Origin: Bacteroidota bacterium
GTDB taxonomy: Bacteria > Bacteroidota > Bacteroidia > Bacteroidales > GCA-2711565
Reading direction: 5' to 3'
Assembly: GCA_018816945.1 (NCBI GenBank)
Contig: JAHIVC010000074.1
Coordinates: 1 to 46,896 of the forward strand
Length of the DNA: 46,896 nt
Shown: in pieces, positions 1 through 8,984 of the stretch
How the letters are laid out: the number at the start of each line of letters is the position of its first letter
Position numbering within the stretch: position 1 is the stretch's first letter
Notes under the pieces: generated by a model
Told to the model about the DNA's origin: nothing
What the model saw: the letters and a program-made list of their open reading frames with translations, nothing else
The model's database searches: none
Translations under genes and position numbers: made by a program

Positions 1-726
<726 letters not shown>

Positions 727-811
727 AAAAATTTGTTCTTAAATGTCTCAGATTTATTATTCCTTAAAGAATTCACTTTATGGGATATTTGCTACTATTT
801 TTAGGCTTGTT

Positions 812-832
812 GCTTCAATATTTTCAAAGAAC
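812..832 (-). promoter_or_regulatory. boxA-like element in the rRNA leader
   Basis: On the minus strand this reads GTTCTTTGAAAATATTGAAG, about 85 nt upstream of the 16S 5' end. The GTTCTTTGA core resembles the boxA antitermination signal of rRNA leaders (E. coli core CTTTAACA), and it sits between the nearest promoter and the 16S gene as boxA does. NusB/NusE binding is inferred from position and similarity only. Confidence 0.4.
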
Positions 833-881
833 TTTCGTTTCTTTCTTTTATGCTTTTACCCTTTAGGGTCAATTGCGGCTG

Positions 882-912
882 CAAAATTAATTTCTTTTTC
901 TGAATCTGCAAA
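882..912 (-). promoter_or_regulatory. rRNA promoter P1 (Bacteroidota type)
   Basis: The minus strand has TAATTTTG (882-889), matching the -7 consensus TAnnTTTG, and TTTG (909-912), matching the -33 element, with a 19-nt spacer. It is the promoter nearest to 16S, predicting a leader of about 150 nt. Both elements are exact matches to the consensus known from Bacteroides and Flavobacterium. Confidence 0.75.
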
Positions 913-1023
913 CTTTTTTTTTAAAAAGTTTTAATTTTCTTTATCTCCTTCTTAAATCGTGTCTAACTATCTGAAATTGGTTGTTTTGCAAGTTTTAAAA
1001 GAACGTGTCGCTAAATGCGGATG

Positions 1024-1053
1024 CAAAAGTAATATTTATTTTTTAATCTCCAA
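1024..1053 (-). promoter_or_regulatory. rRNA promoter P2 (Bacteroidota type)
   Basis: The minus strand has TACTTTTG (1024-1031) as -7 element and TTG (1051-1053) as -33 element, with a 19-nt spacer. It lies about 140 bp upstream of P1 in the same orientation. Confidence 0.7.
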
Positions 1054-1167
1054 GTTTATTTGTCTTTTTTATTTAAAAAAAAATCAAAAAAGTTTCAAAT
1101 ACTCTTTAACTCGTTGATTGAACTTATACTACATTTTTTAAATGAACATCTTCCTTAAAGCGGGGTG

Positions 1168-1199
1168 CAAAGATACATTCATTTATTTTAATTAAGCAA
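1168..1199 (-). promoter_or_regulatory. rRNA promoter P3 (Bacteroidota type)
   Basis: The minus strand has TATCTTTG (1168-1175) as -7 element and TTG (1197-1199) as -33 element, with a 21-nt spacer. It is the most distal of three promoters repeating at intervals of about 140 bp. The rest of 727-1353 is AT-rich leader or spacer with no convincing gene. Confidence 0.7.
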
Positions 1200-1353
1200 G
1201 AATTATTTCCTGAAAAATGAAATTATTTGAAAGGTTATTTTTATTTGCTTCTATATGTTGTAATTAGCAAATTTAGTTCACCAATTATTTTTTAAAACAG
1301 ATCATTCTTCCGAGTCTTTTAGGATAGATAGGAGAAGGACTGAAATGTAATAT

Positions 1354-2037
1354 TTACTGTTTTTGTAATATTTCTGTGAAGAAAAAATAGTTATCACGAA
1401 GTAATTTCGCTCCTGTTTTTATCTTTATTTTCCTGAAAAAAATAGGACCGTCAAATACAAAAGAGTGAAATTCTCCATTTTCACCGCAAGGATCGCATGC
1501 AGTTGGGAGATCATTCAGGAAGTTTTGATCGAAAATTCGCCCTGAAAATTTAGGATCGATTGCGCGTATATCGACGCAACTTATGATTGATTGAAAACCT
1601 TTTTTAATAAATTCATTCACGATTTCGCTTGTATTTATGCCCCATAAGGGGAAAATGGCTTGCATTCCAATGCGCGAAAGTTGAGAAATCCGGTAATTTT
1701 TAACATCCTCAAGATAAATATCTCCAAAAATAACACTTGATATTCCTTGCTTTTGAAAATGAGTTAGCGTCTTTACCATTATCATTTCATAATCTTCATT
1801 GCTGCAATTTTGAGGTATCTCAATCTTGTACAGGGGGATTCCAATTGATTTTGCCTGCTCTTCCAGTAAATCTACCGAAATTCCATGCATGCTTATTCTA
1901 TTGTACCCTTCGGTGATGGTTGTAATTAAACTAAAAATTTCAAATTCACCTACTTCAAGTATTTTATGAAGAGCTAAGGCACTGTCTTTTCCTCCACTCC
2001 ATGAAAAAATTACTTTGGTTTTTTCTTGTTTACTCAA
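1354..2037 (-). CDS. PP-loop ATPase, diphthine-ammonia ligase (DPH6-like) family
   Basis: A 227-residue adenine-nucleotide alpha-hydrolase-type protein. The PP-loop SGGKDSA is at residues 14-20, and the C-terminal block GENGEFHSFVFDGP is the signature of the Dph6/COG2102 family. In eukaryotes and archaea this family amidates diphthine on elongation factor 2. Bacteria do not make diphthamide, so the substrate here is unknown; ATP-dependent adenylation followed by amidation of some carboxylate is the reasonable inference. The start codon overlaps the last 8 nt of the upstream AlbA_2 gene, so the two are probably translationally coupled. Last protein gene before the rRNA promoters. Family call firm, function not. 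Confidence 0.85.
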   Translation of the reverse strand: MSKQEKTKVIFSWSGGKDSALALHKILEVGEFEIFSLITTITEGYNRISMHGISVDLLEEQAKSIGIPLYKIEIPQNCSNEDYEMIMVKTLTHFQKQGISSVIFGDIYLEDVKNYRISQLSRIGMQAIFPLWGINTSEIVNEFIKKGFQSIISCVDIRAIDPKFSGRIFDQNFLNDLPTACDPCGENGEFHSFVFDGPIFFRKIKIKTGAKLLRDNYFFFTEILQKQ

Positions 2038-2671
2038 CGGCTAGTGTATAATTGGTTTGTTTTTCGGTGAAGATAATTTTGATGATTTCCAAAACTATAA
2101 AATCTACCAAAATATTTTCTGCTTTAAATTTTGGAATCATGGCCAGGTTGCAAAATTCATTTAAGGTAATTTGAGTATGATGATTCAGGTAGTTGAGGAG
2201 AATTTTTTCAGCTTCTTTGTATTCTATCTTGATTTGAATATTTTTTTCTTTTTTGTTCCATACCTTTAATAATATACGGTCTGCAAGTAAATTCTGATCT
2301 CCAACCCTGATAAAAATCATCATTTTTCCGTCATGATTCGGGGCTTTATGTGGAATACCGGTACGTTTGGCAATTTTAATTTCTAAAATTGGTTTACCAT
2401 CAACAATCCATTCCTTGGCTTGAAAAGAAATAGGAGGGGAACAATACATCTCAGCCGCCGCTTCAAGCATGTGGTATTCTTCACTTGAATTGATACCTGT
2501 TATCGAACCATTATCTTTTACACCTATTAATAAGGTGCCTCCATCCGTATTGGAAAATGCAGAAAGCGTTCGTGCTATTTTTTTTGAATCGGTGATTTCG
2601 AACTTAAAATCTAATTGTTGATGCTCTCCCCGGGCAATTAAATCTTTTATGTATTTGTTTTTCGGATGCAT
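2030..2671 (-). CDS. AlbA_2 (Schlafen-like) domain protein
   Basis: A 213-residue protein whose first ~130 residues match the AlbA_2 putative DNA/RNA-binding fold found in Schlafen-like and transcriptional-regulator proteins: an LDFKFE start, then AFSNTDGGTLLIGVKDNG (about residues 37-54) with the conserved N-T-x-GG and IGV turn. The C-terminal ~60 residues look helical, possibly a small winged helix. It overlaps the DPH6-like gene by 8 nt and starts 60 nt after pyrI, beyond a hairpin terminator, so it likely forms a two-gene unit of its own. Its regulatory target is unknown. A conserved link to the PP-loop ATPase is possible but not shown here. Confidence 0.8.
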   Translation of the reverse strand: MHPKNKYIKDLIARGEHQQLDFKFEITDSKKIARTLSAFSNTDGGTLLIGVKDNGSITGINSSEEYHMLEAAAEMYCSPPISFQAKEWIVDGKPILEIKIAKRTGIPHKAPNHDGKMMIFIRVGDQNLLADRILLKVWNKKEKNIQIKIEYKEAEKILLNYLNHHTQITLNEFCNLAMIPKFKAENILVDFIVLEIIKIIFTEKQTNYTLAVE

Positions 2672-2679
2672 ATTGCTTT

Positions 2680-2710
2680 ATACAAAAAGAGCTTCCTTTT
2701 TGGGAAGCCC
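2680..2710 (-). terminator. intrinsic terminator after pyrI
   Basis: On the minus strand GCTTCC (2703-2708) and GGAAGC (2692-2697) form a stem with a short A-rich loop, followed by TCTTTTTG. It begins about 20 nt past the pyrI stop codon. Confidence 0.65.
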
Positions 2711-2731
2711 TAAAATATTTATTGTAAGCTA

Positions 2732-3199
2732 TTAAATAAATACCATGTTATCTTTGGCGGTGAATTTCTCACAATAGTTACATCTTAATTTTGGTTGACC
2801 CTCTTCATCAATATGAACATCAAATTTCGTTTCAATATTTTCGTTATTCGTAATACAATTTGGGTTAACACATTTTACAAATTGCTTGATGGTTTTAGGT
2901 AGCTCGACATTCTTTTTATAGACCACTGTAAAGTCTTTAATTACAATCAGTGTAGCTGTGGGAGCAACAAGTGCAATTTTATTCAATTCCTGAGCCTCAA
3001 AGTATTTATCGTTTACTTTGATGATGCCTTTGGTTCCATATTTCTGACTTTGCAAGTTGTTTCCAAACAGAATTTGGTTTGGAATGGCGTTCAGCTTTAA
3101 TATTTTAACTACCTGAAATAAACTCTTTGCAGGAATATGATCTATTACCGTACCATTTTCAATGGCCGATACTTTTAATTCTTTTCTTAAATCACTCAT
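2732..3199 (-). CDS. pyrI: aspartate carbamoyltransferase regulatory subunit
   Basis: A 155-residue regulatory chain of class B aspartate transcarbamoylase. It binds CTP/ATP and, through a zinc site, docks onto PyrB to give the allosteric holoenzyme of pyrimidine synthesis. The four zinc cysteines are visible at 110, 115, 140 and 143, almost exactly the E. coli spacing (109, 114, 138, 141). The N-terminal allosteric domain begins with the usual [16 protein letters not shown] block. Its ATG overlaps the pyrB stop in an ATGA arrangement, so stoichiometry is probably set by translational coupling. Length is typical of the family. Confidence 0.97.
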   Translation of the reverse strand: MSDLRKELKVSAIENGTVIDHIPAKSLFQVVKILKLNAIPNQILFGNNLQSQKYGTKGIIKVNDKYFEAQELNKIALVAPTATLIVIKDFTVVYKKNVELPKTIKQFVKCVNPNCITNNENIETKFDVHIDEEGQPKLRCNYCEKFTAKDNMVFI

Positions 3200-4104
3200 T
3201 TTACACCAAGTATTGAGGTTAATATTGCTTGACGGACGTAAACTCCATTTTGAGCTTGTTGAAAATAATATGCCATGGGATTTGCATCTACATCTTGGGT
3301 AATTTCATTTACCCGTGGCAATGGATGTAATACCTTCATGTTTTCTTTGGCTTCTTCCAACATGCTGTTTCTCAAAATATATGCATTCTTTACTTTTTCA
3401 TAATCAATTGGATCAGAGAAGCGTTCCTTTTGAATACGTGTCATATATAATATGTCAGATTTAGGAATTGCTTCGGTTAGATCGGTATATTGATAGTATC
3501 TTAATTTTGCATCTTTAATATGTCGTTTTACATAACTGGGTAATTTTAGTTCCGGTGGTGAAACGAAATGAAAAATGGCATTGAAATTACATAGGGCGAT
3601 AACTAAAGAGTGAACAGTTCTGCCATACTTTAAGTCGCCAACAAAAGTAATATGAATATTATCAAGCCTACCTTGTGTTTTTCTGATAGAATATAAATCC
3701 AATAAGGTTTGACTGGGATGCTGGTTGGCCCCATCACCTGCATTGATAATTGGAACTGGGGAAACCTCACTCGCGTAACGTGCACTGCCTTCGCGAGGAT
3801 GACGCATAACGATAATATCCGAATAATTGCTCACCGTAAGGATCGTGTCGTTTAACGACTCTCCTTTTTTAACACTTGAAGAGGATGCATCAGAGAATCC
3901 TATTACTTTGGCTCCTAAATAAGAAGCTGCACTTTCAAAACTTAGGCGGGTACGGGTTGAAGGTTCAAAAAACAGGGTCGCGATTACGTTTCCTTCTAAT
4001 ATTCTTTGTTTGGGGTTTTTCTCAAATTCTTCTGCAAGATCAAGTATTCTAAGCCATTCTTCTTTGCTGAAATCTTCGATGGATACTAAACTTCTGTTTT
4101 TCAT
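3196..4104 (-). CDS. pyrB: aspartate carbamoyltransferase catalytic subunit
   Basis: A 302-residue enzyme catalysing carbamoyl phosphate + L-aspartate to N-carbamoyl-L-aspartate, the committed step of pyrimidine synthesis. The carbamoyl-phosphate loop FEPSTRTR is at residues 46-53, the catalytic SSVKKGES loop near 76-83, HPSQ at 129-132, and HPLPR near the C terminus. It overlaps pyrI by 4 nt. A TATTTTTG -7-like element (4124-4131) lies about 20 nt upstream of the start, and a strong hairpin separates it from carB, so pyrBI probably has its own promoter. No PyrR-type attenuator was seen. Confidence 0.97.
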   Translation of the reverse strand: MKNRSLVSIEDFSKEEWLRILDLAEEFEKNPKQRILEGNVIATLFFEPSTRTRLSFESAASYLGAKVIGFSDASSSSVKKGESLNDTILTVSNYSDIIVMRHPREGSARYASEVSPVPIINAGDGANQHPSQTLLDLYSIRKTQGRLDNIHITFVGDLKYGRTVHSLVIALCNFNAIFHFVSPPELKLPSYVKRHIKDAKLRYYQYTDLTEAIPKSDILYMTRIQKERFSDPIDYEKVKNAYILRNSMLEEAKENMKVLHPLPRVNEITQDVDANPMAYYFQQAQNGVYVRQAILTSILGVK

Positions 4105-4123
4105 ATGTGGGTTTAAGTTTTGT

Positions 4124-4131
4124 CAAAAATA
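4124..4131 (-). promoter_or_regulatory. candidate -7 element for pyrBI
   Basis: The minus strand reads TATTTTTG, a match to the TAnnTTTG -7 consensus, 20 nt upstream of the pyrB ATG. No clear TTG lies 19-21 nt further upstream, so this is only a half-match; it fits the need for a start after the carB terminator. Confidence 0.4.
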
Positions 4132-4190
4132 GGAAATTTTATACTTCTTTAAAATTGAAATTATGAAATTATGAAATATTAATTGAAAAG

Positions 4191-4227
4191 GAGGGATGGC
4201 TTCCCCGAAAAAGGGAAGCCATCCCTC
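4191..4227. terminator. strong hairpin between carB and pyrB
   Basis: Perfect 15-bp inverted repeat: GAGGGATGGCTTCCC (4191-4205) and its complement (4213-4227), with a 7-nt loop. On the minus strand it is followed by CTTTTCAATT, a weak U tract. It lies about 55 nt beyond the carB stop and probably ends the carB transcript. Confidence 0.7.
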
Positions 4228-4283
4228 GGTTTGCACATTTTCAAATTGTCACACCAGCCTGTGTGAGGCAGGTTTTCAAATTA

Positions 4284-7200
4284 TTAATTGATCTTATACT
4301 CATCCCAACTTTTAATCGTAATGTCATCCATCGTGTATTTGCAGAATGCAATGATAAAGGCACTGGCTAATCTGGCATTTGTGATGAGTGGAATATTATG
4401 ATCGACGGCCGCTCGACGGATGTGATAGTCGTTGTACAATTCATCCTGACTTAAATTTTTAGGGATATTGATGATTAAATCAAGTTTACGTTCTCGAATA
4501 TAGTCGATGGTATTTGGCTTTTCTTTCGAATCGGGCCAATATAGAACCGTGGATTGAATCTCATTGTCAGCTAAAAACATAGCAGTGCCCTTGGTCGCAA
4601 ATAAATTATATCCTTTCTCCACCAATAATCTCGCACTATTAAGCAGTTCAGTTTTTGATCGTGAAGGCCCTGTTGATAACAGAATGTTTTTCTTTGGAAT
4701 ATTGTATCCGACAGAAAGCATTGATTTAAGGATGGCTTCGTAATAATCTTCGCCAATACATCCTACTTCACCTGTTGATGACATATCCACTCCTAAAACT
4801 GGATCAGCTTTCGCCAATCGGGAAAAAGAAAACTGAGGTGCTTTCACCCCAATATATTCCAAATCAAATAATGATTTATCAGGCTTTTCGACAGGAATAT
4901 CTAACATGATCTTAGTCGCTAAATCAACAAAGTTTGTTTTTAATACTTTGGAAACAAAAGGAAGACTTCGGGATGCCCTTAGATTGCACTCTATTACTTT
5001 AATGTCGTTGTCCTTTGCTAAATATTGAATATTAAAGGGACCTGAAATATTAAGTTCGGCAGCGATCCGATTCGTTATTTTTTTAATTCTACGAATGGTT
5101 TCAACATAAACTTTTTGCGGAGGAAACATCATTGTTGCATCTCCTGAGTGAACTCCGGCAAATTCGATGTGTTCGGAAATTGCATAAGCCAGCACTTTAC
5201 CTTTGTCAGCCACTGCATCCATTTCAATTTCCTTGGTGTTTTCCATGAATTTAGAAACAACGACCGGATATTTTTTAGACACATTAGCGGCTAAATTTAA
5301 GAAGTGTTCCAATTCTTCCTTGTTAGAAACCACATTCATCGCTGCACCGGAAAGAACATAGGATGGCCTAACCATCACTGGAAACCCAACTTTTTCGGTA
5401 AATTCAAAAACATCCGAAACACTACTTAATTCCTTCCATTCAGGCTGATCTACTCCTAATGTATCCAGCATCTGAGAGAATTTATAACGATTTTCTGCAC
5501 GGTCGATAGATTCGGGAGAGGTACCTAATATAGGTACTTGCTGATTATGTAGTCGTATAGCCAGATTATTGGGGATTTGCCCACCTACAGAAACAATCAC
5601 ACCTTTTGGGATTTCTAAATCGATGATGTCCATCACTCGTTCAAATGAAAGCTCATCAAAATATAAGCGATCGCAAATATCATAATCCGTACTTACTGTT
5701 TCAGGATTATAGTTAATCATTACAGATCGGTATTTCTGTTCTTTTACTGTTTCTAATGCATTTACACTGCACCAATCGAACTCAACACTGCTTCCAATCC
5801 GATAAGCTCCCGAGCCGAGAACAATGACCGATTGGCCGTCATTCTCATATTCAATATCATTGAATTCACCGTTATAAGTTAGGTAGAGATAATTGGTCTG
5901 AGCCGGATATTCAGCAGCCAGGGTATCTATTTGTTTTACTACAGGGATTATTTGATGGGATTTCCTGAAGTTTCGTATCTCCAGAATCTGCTGATCTGAA
6001 CCTTCAAAATTTTCTTTAAAAATTGAACGTCCCAACTGAAAATCGGAAAATCCTGCTTGTTTGGCCTTTTTAAGGAGATTTATCGGTACTTCTTTTAAGT
6101 TATCGTAAGCAGCAATTTTTACGTTAATGTCAACAATATTTTGAAGTTTTTCTAAGAACCATCGGTCAATTTTTGTGAGTTGGTGAATCTTTTCAACACT
6201 CCAACCTTTTTGCATGGCCATTGCTATTACGAATATGCGCATGTCGGTTGGCCGACTCAATTCCGTCTCGATATCATCAACTTGAATCTCTTTATTGTCA
6301 ACAAATCCATGCATAGCCTGGCCTATCATACGCAGGCCCTTCTGAATGGCCTCCTCAAAAGTTCGCCCGATAGCCATTACTTCACCTACACTTTTCATGC
6401 TGCTGCCAATTTCTTTTGAAACACCCAGGAATTTTCCCAGATCCCAGCGAGGAATTTTACAAACAATGTAATCTAATGAAGGTTCAAAGAAGGCAGAAGT
6501 TGTTTTTGTGACCGCATTTTTAATGTCGGGAAGCGCAAAACCCAGCGCTAGTTTTGCGGCAACAAAGGCAAGCGGATATCCTGTAGCTTTTGAAGCAAGT
6601 GCACTTGAGCGAGATAGTCGGGCATTAACTTCGATAACACGATAATCTTCAGAATTAGGATCAAGGGCATATTGAACATTACATTCACCAACAATTCCTA
6701 TGTGCCGAATGATCTTGATTGAAAGCTGCCGTAATTTATGATATTCAGAATTGGTAAGTGTTTGAGAAGGCGCAACTACAATACTTTCTCCGGTATGAAT
6801 TCCCAATGGATCAAAATTTTCCATATTACACACCGTGATGCAATTATCATAGGCATCTCTCACTACCTCGTATTCTACTTCTTTCCAACCTTTAAGTGAT
6901 TCTTCAACCAAAATCTGATTAGAATAAGCAAACGCCTTTTCAGACATTGCCCTTAATTCATCTTCAGTATTACAAAAACCACTTCCTTGACCGCCTAAGG
7001 TGTATGCGGCTCTAATAATGACAGGAAATCCTAATTTTCGTACTGCTAAAATTGCATCCTCAACCGTATTTACGGCAAAACTTCGTGCTGATATGACCTC
7101 AATTTCATTTAATTTGTTAACAAAACTCTCCCTGTTTTCGGTATCCATAATTGCCCGGATAGGAGTGCCTAATACTTCAACATTATTGTTTTTTAAAATA

Positions 7201-7511
7201 TCCTGTTTAAATAATTCAATACCGCAGTTTAAGGCAGTTTGACCTCCAAATGCCAATAAAATACCTTGCGGTTTTTCTTTTTTAATAACCTTTTCAACAA
7301 AGAATGGTGTTACAGGCAGGAAGTAAATTTTATCGGCAATTTTTTCGGAAGTTTGAACAGTGGCAATATTGGGATTAATCAGAACGGTTTCAATACCCTC
7401 TTCTTTTAATGCTTTTAAAGCTTGCGAACCCGAATAGTCAAATTCGCCGGCCTCACCGATTTTGAGGGCTCCCGAACCCAGAACAAGAATTTTCTTAATG
7501 TTGAGTTTCAT
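4284..7511 (-). CDS. carB: carbamoyl-phosphate synthase large subunit
   Basis: The 1075-residue ammonia-using synthetase subunit of glutamine-dependent carbamoyl-phosphate synthase; it makes carbamoyl phosphate from bicarbonate, ATP and ammonia delivered by CarA. The duplicated architecture is visible: an N-terminal ATP-grasp half (GSGALKIGEAGEFDYSG at the start; GGQTALNCG; RSSALASKATGYPLA), a second half (GSGAYRIGSSVEFDW; VRPSYVLSGAAM), and a C-terminal MGS-like allosteric domain (FATKGTAMFLA, near 960). Full length, intact. It supplies pyrB just downstream, but its partner carA lies beyond sdaA. Confidence 0.97.
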   Translation of the reverse strand: MKLNIKKILVLGSGALKIGEAGEFDYSGSQALKALKEEGIETVLINPNIATVQTSEKIADKIYFLPVTPFFVEKVIKKEKPQGILLAFGGQTALNCGIELFKQDILKNNNVEVLGTPIRAIMDTENRESFVNKLNEIEVISARSFAVNTVEDAILAVRKLGFPVIIRAAYTLGGQGSGFCNTEDELRAMSEKAFAYSNQILVEESLKGWKEVEYEVVRDAYDNCITVCNMENFDPLGIHTGESIVVAPSQTLTNSEYHKLRQLSIKIIRHIGIVGECNVQYALDPNSEDYRVIEVNARLSRSSALASKATGYPLAFVAAKLALGFALPDIKNAVTKTTSAFFEPSLDYIVCKIPRWDLGKFLGVSKEIGSSMKSVGEVMAIGRTFEEAIQKGLRMIGQAMHGFVDNKEIQVDDIETELSRPTDMRIFVIAMAMQKGWSVEKIHQLTKIDRWFLEKLQNIVDINVKIAAYDNLKEVPINLLKKAKQAGFSDFQLGRSIFKENFEGSDQQILEIRNFRKSHQIIPVVKQIDTLAAEYPAQTNYLYLTYNGEFNDIEYENDGQSVIVLGSGAYRIGSSVEFDWCSVNALETVKEQKYRSVMINYNPETVSTDYDICDRLYFDELSFERVMDIIDLEIPKGVIVSVGGQIPNNLAIRLHNQQVPILGTSPESIDRAENRYKFSQMLDTLGVDQPEWKELSSVSDVFEFTEKVGFPVMVRPSYVLSGAAMNVVSNKEELEHFLNLAANVSKKYPVVVSKFMENTKEIEMDAVADKGKVLAYAISEHIEFAGVHSGDATMMFPPQKVYVETIRRIKKITNRIAAELNISGPFNIQYLAKDNDIKVIECNLRASRSLPFVSKVLKTNFVDLATKIMLDIPVEKPDKSLFDLEYIGVKAPQFSFSRLAKADPVLGVDMSSTGEVGCIGEDYYEAILKSMLSVGYNIPKKNILLSTGPSRSKTELLNSARLLVEKGYNLFATKGTAMFLADNEIQSTVLYWPDSKEKPNTIDYIRERKLDLIINIPKNLSQDELYNDYHIRRAAVDHNIPLITNARLASAFIIAFCKYTMDDITIKSWDEYKIN

Positions 7512-7587
7512 CTAATTTATTATTTTTGATTTCAATTTTAAGTGACTAAAGTACTTCAAGTGAATAAATTACCAGCTATATGGACAT

Positions 7588-7643
7588 TGAGCGAAGTCGA
7601 AATGTCAGATATGCTAATGCAGAGAAACTTCGACTACGCTCAG
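7588..7643. repeat. imperfect inverted repeat between carB and sdaA
   Basis: TTGAGCGAAGTCGAA (about 7588-7602) is answered by CTTCGACTACGCTCAG (7628-7643), giving 14-15 bp arms with one mismatch and a ~25-nt spacer. Such GAGCGtAGTCGAAG arms are familiar from intergenic repeats in many Bacteroidota genomes. It may also act as a terminator for sdaA. Confidence 0.6.
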
Positions 7644-7685
7644 TTTCCTTTCCAAAGTAAAAAAATCTAATTGTCTCCATATTTT

Positions 7686-8891
7686 CTAATTTCTATCAAT
7701 TTTCGGTCGCCAAAATCTCGCTAATCCGCCTAAACTTGTTTCTTTGTAAGCATCCTGTAAATCCTTACCGGTTTGCATCATGGTATCAACCACTTCATCA
7801 AAACTAACTTTGTGAACGCCATCCGATAATAATGCATATACTGCGCATTCCCATGCTTTAACAGCTGCAAATGCATTTCGTTCGATGCAAGGAATTTGAA
7901 CATACCCTTGCAAAGGGTCGCATGTCAAACCTAAATTGTGCTCAAACCCCATTTCAGCAGCGTATTCAATTTGATTTGGGCTTCCGCCTTTTAATTGAGT
8001 TGTGGCTCCTGCAGCCATGGCACATGCAGTTCCAACTTCTCCCTGACAGCCTACTTCTGCGCCTGATATAGATGCATTGGTCTTTACAAAATTTCCAATG
8101 ATACCGGCAGTAGCTAAAGCTTTTAAGATCTTAGCATCCGAAAGTTGATCATGTTCTTTTAAGAAATATAAAATTCCAGGTAAAACTCCGCAAGATCCGC
8201 AAGTGGGAGCAGTTACCATCAAGTTACCAGCTGCATTTTCTTCAGAAACGGCCAAGGCATAGGCAAATATTTTTCCAATATTTTTTTGAGATCCGGTGGC
8301 ATTTTGTGATTTAACGAAATAAGATGAGGCTTTTCGTCTGAGTTTCAAGGTGCCGGGAAGAACGCCCTCATTTTCTATTCCTCTTTTAACAGCCTGTTGC
8401 ATTATATCCCAGACTTCTGCCAGATAGTTCCAAACATCAGGGCCCTCAATTTCTTCAACATACTCCCACATTGATTTACCTTCTGATGAGCACCAAGCAA
8501 GGAGTTCTTCCATATGGGTAATTTTGTATATGCTCGTTCCTGAAAATTTCCCTGTTTCTGAAAAATCGCCACCACCAACACTATATACTTCATACTGATC
8601 GATTTCCTCATCTTGCTTATAAGCTTTGAAGATTAATCCATTGGGGTGTTTTGGTAAAAAAATTTCGGGTTTCCATATAATTTCTATTTCCTTGCCGCTA
8701 AATACTTTCTGTATACTTTCATCAGTTTGGTGACCTTTGCCTGTTGCAGCAAGACTTCCATACAACCATGCTTTATATTTATCAGCAGATGGATTTCTGT
8801 CCAGAAAAATTTGAGCAGCCTTACGCGGTGCCATACTATGACTTGACGATGGACCGTATCCTATTTTATATATTTCTTTTATACTTAGCAC
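7686..8891 (-). CDS. sdaA: L-serine ammonia-lyase, iron-sulfur type
   Basis: A 401-residue single-chain L-serine dehydratase converting L-serine to pyruvate and ammonia with a [4Fe-4S] cluster. The N-terminal beta domain has GPSSSHSMAPRKAA (from residue 13), where the commonest form is GPSSSHTMGP. The alpha domain has NATGSQKN and the three cluster cysteines at 282 (GCQGE), 324 (CDP) and 335 (PCIERN), spaced 42 and 11 as in the characterised Legionella enzyme. The usual APTNGAAG motif is replaced by APTCGSCG, adding Cys231 and Cys234. It sits between carA and carB, with which it has no obvious pathway link. Confidence 0.93.
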   Translation of the reverse strand: MLSIKEIYKIGYGPSSSHSMAPRKAAQIFLDRNPSADKYKAWLYGSLAATGKGHQTDESIQKVFSGKEIEIIWKPEIFLPKHPNGLIFKAYKQDEEIDQYEVYSVGGGDFSETGKFSGTSIYKITHMEELLAWCSSEGKSMWEYVEEIEGPDVWNYLAEVWDIMQQAVKRGIENEGVLPGTLKLRRKASSYFVKSQNATGSQKNIGKIFAYALAVSEENAAGNLMVTAPTCGSCGVLPGILYFLKEHDQLSDAKILKALATAGIIGNFVKTNASISGAEVGCQGEVGTACAMAAGATTQLKGGSPNQIEYAAEMGFEHNLGLTCDPLQGYVQIPCIERNAFAAVKAWECAVYALLSDGVHKVSFDEVVDTMMQTGKDLQDAYKETSLGGLARFWRPKIDRN

Positions 8892-8931
8892 TTTTAAATG
8901 ATTATTTTAGAATGACTATTTTTTTAACTTT

Positions 8932-8974
8932 TAACTCCCGCCCGAACGTTCCGTTCGGAACGGGCGGGCATAAC
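8932..8974. repeat. GC-rich palindromic repeat, copy 1
   Basis: A 43-bp sequence identical to 35439-35481. The core at 8937-8968 starts CCCGCCCG and ends CGGGCGGG, enclosing a second inverted element (CGTTCC/GGAACG). It is strikingly GC-rich against its AT-rich surroundings. It lies 10 nt past the carA stop and could act as a terminator or mRNA-stabilising hairpin. Flanking TAACT/CATAAC-type short repeats resemble REP/BIME-like units. Confidence 0.85.
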
Positions 8975-8984
8975 TCATAACTTC

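Noticed and set aside
4240-4283. GCCTGTGTGAGGC hairpin just after carB
   Set aside because: Stem of about 4 bp only; the hairpin at 4191-4227 is a better terminator.
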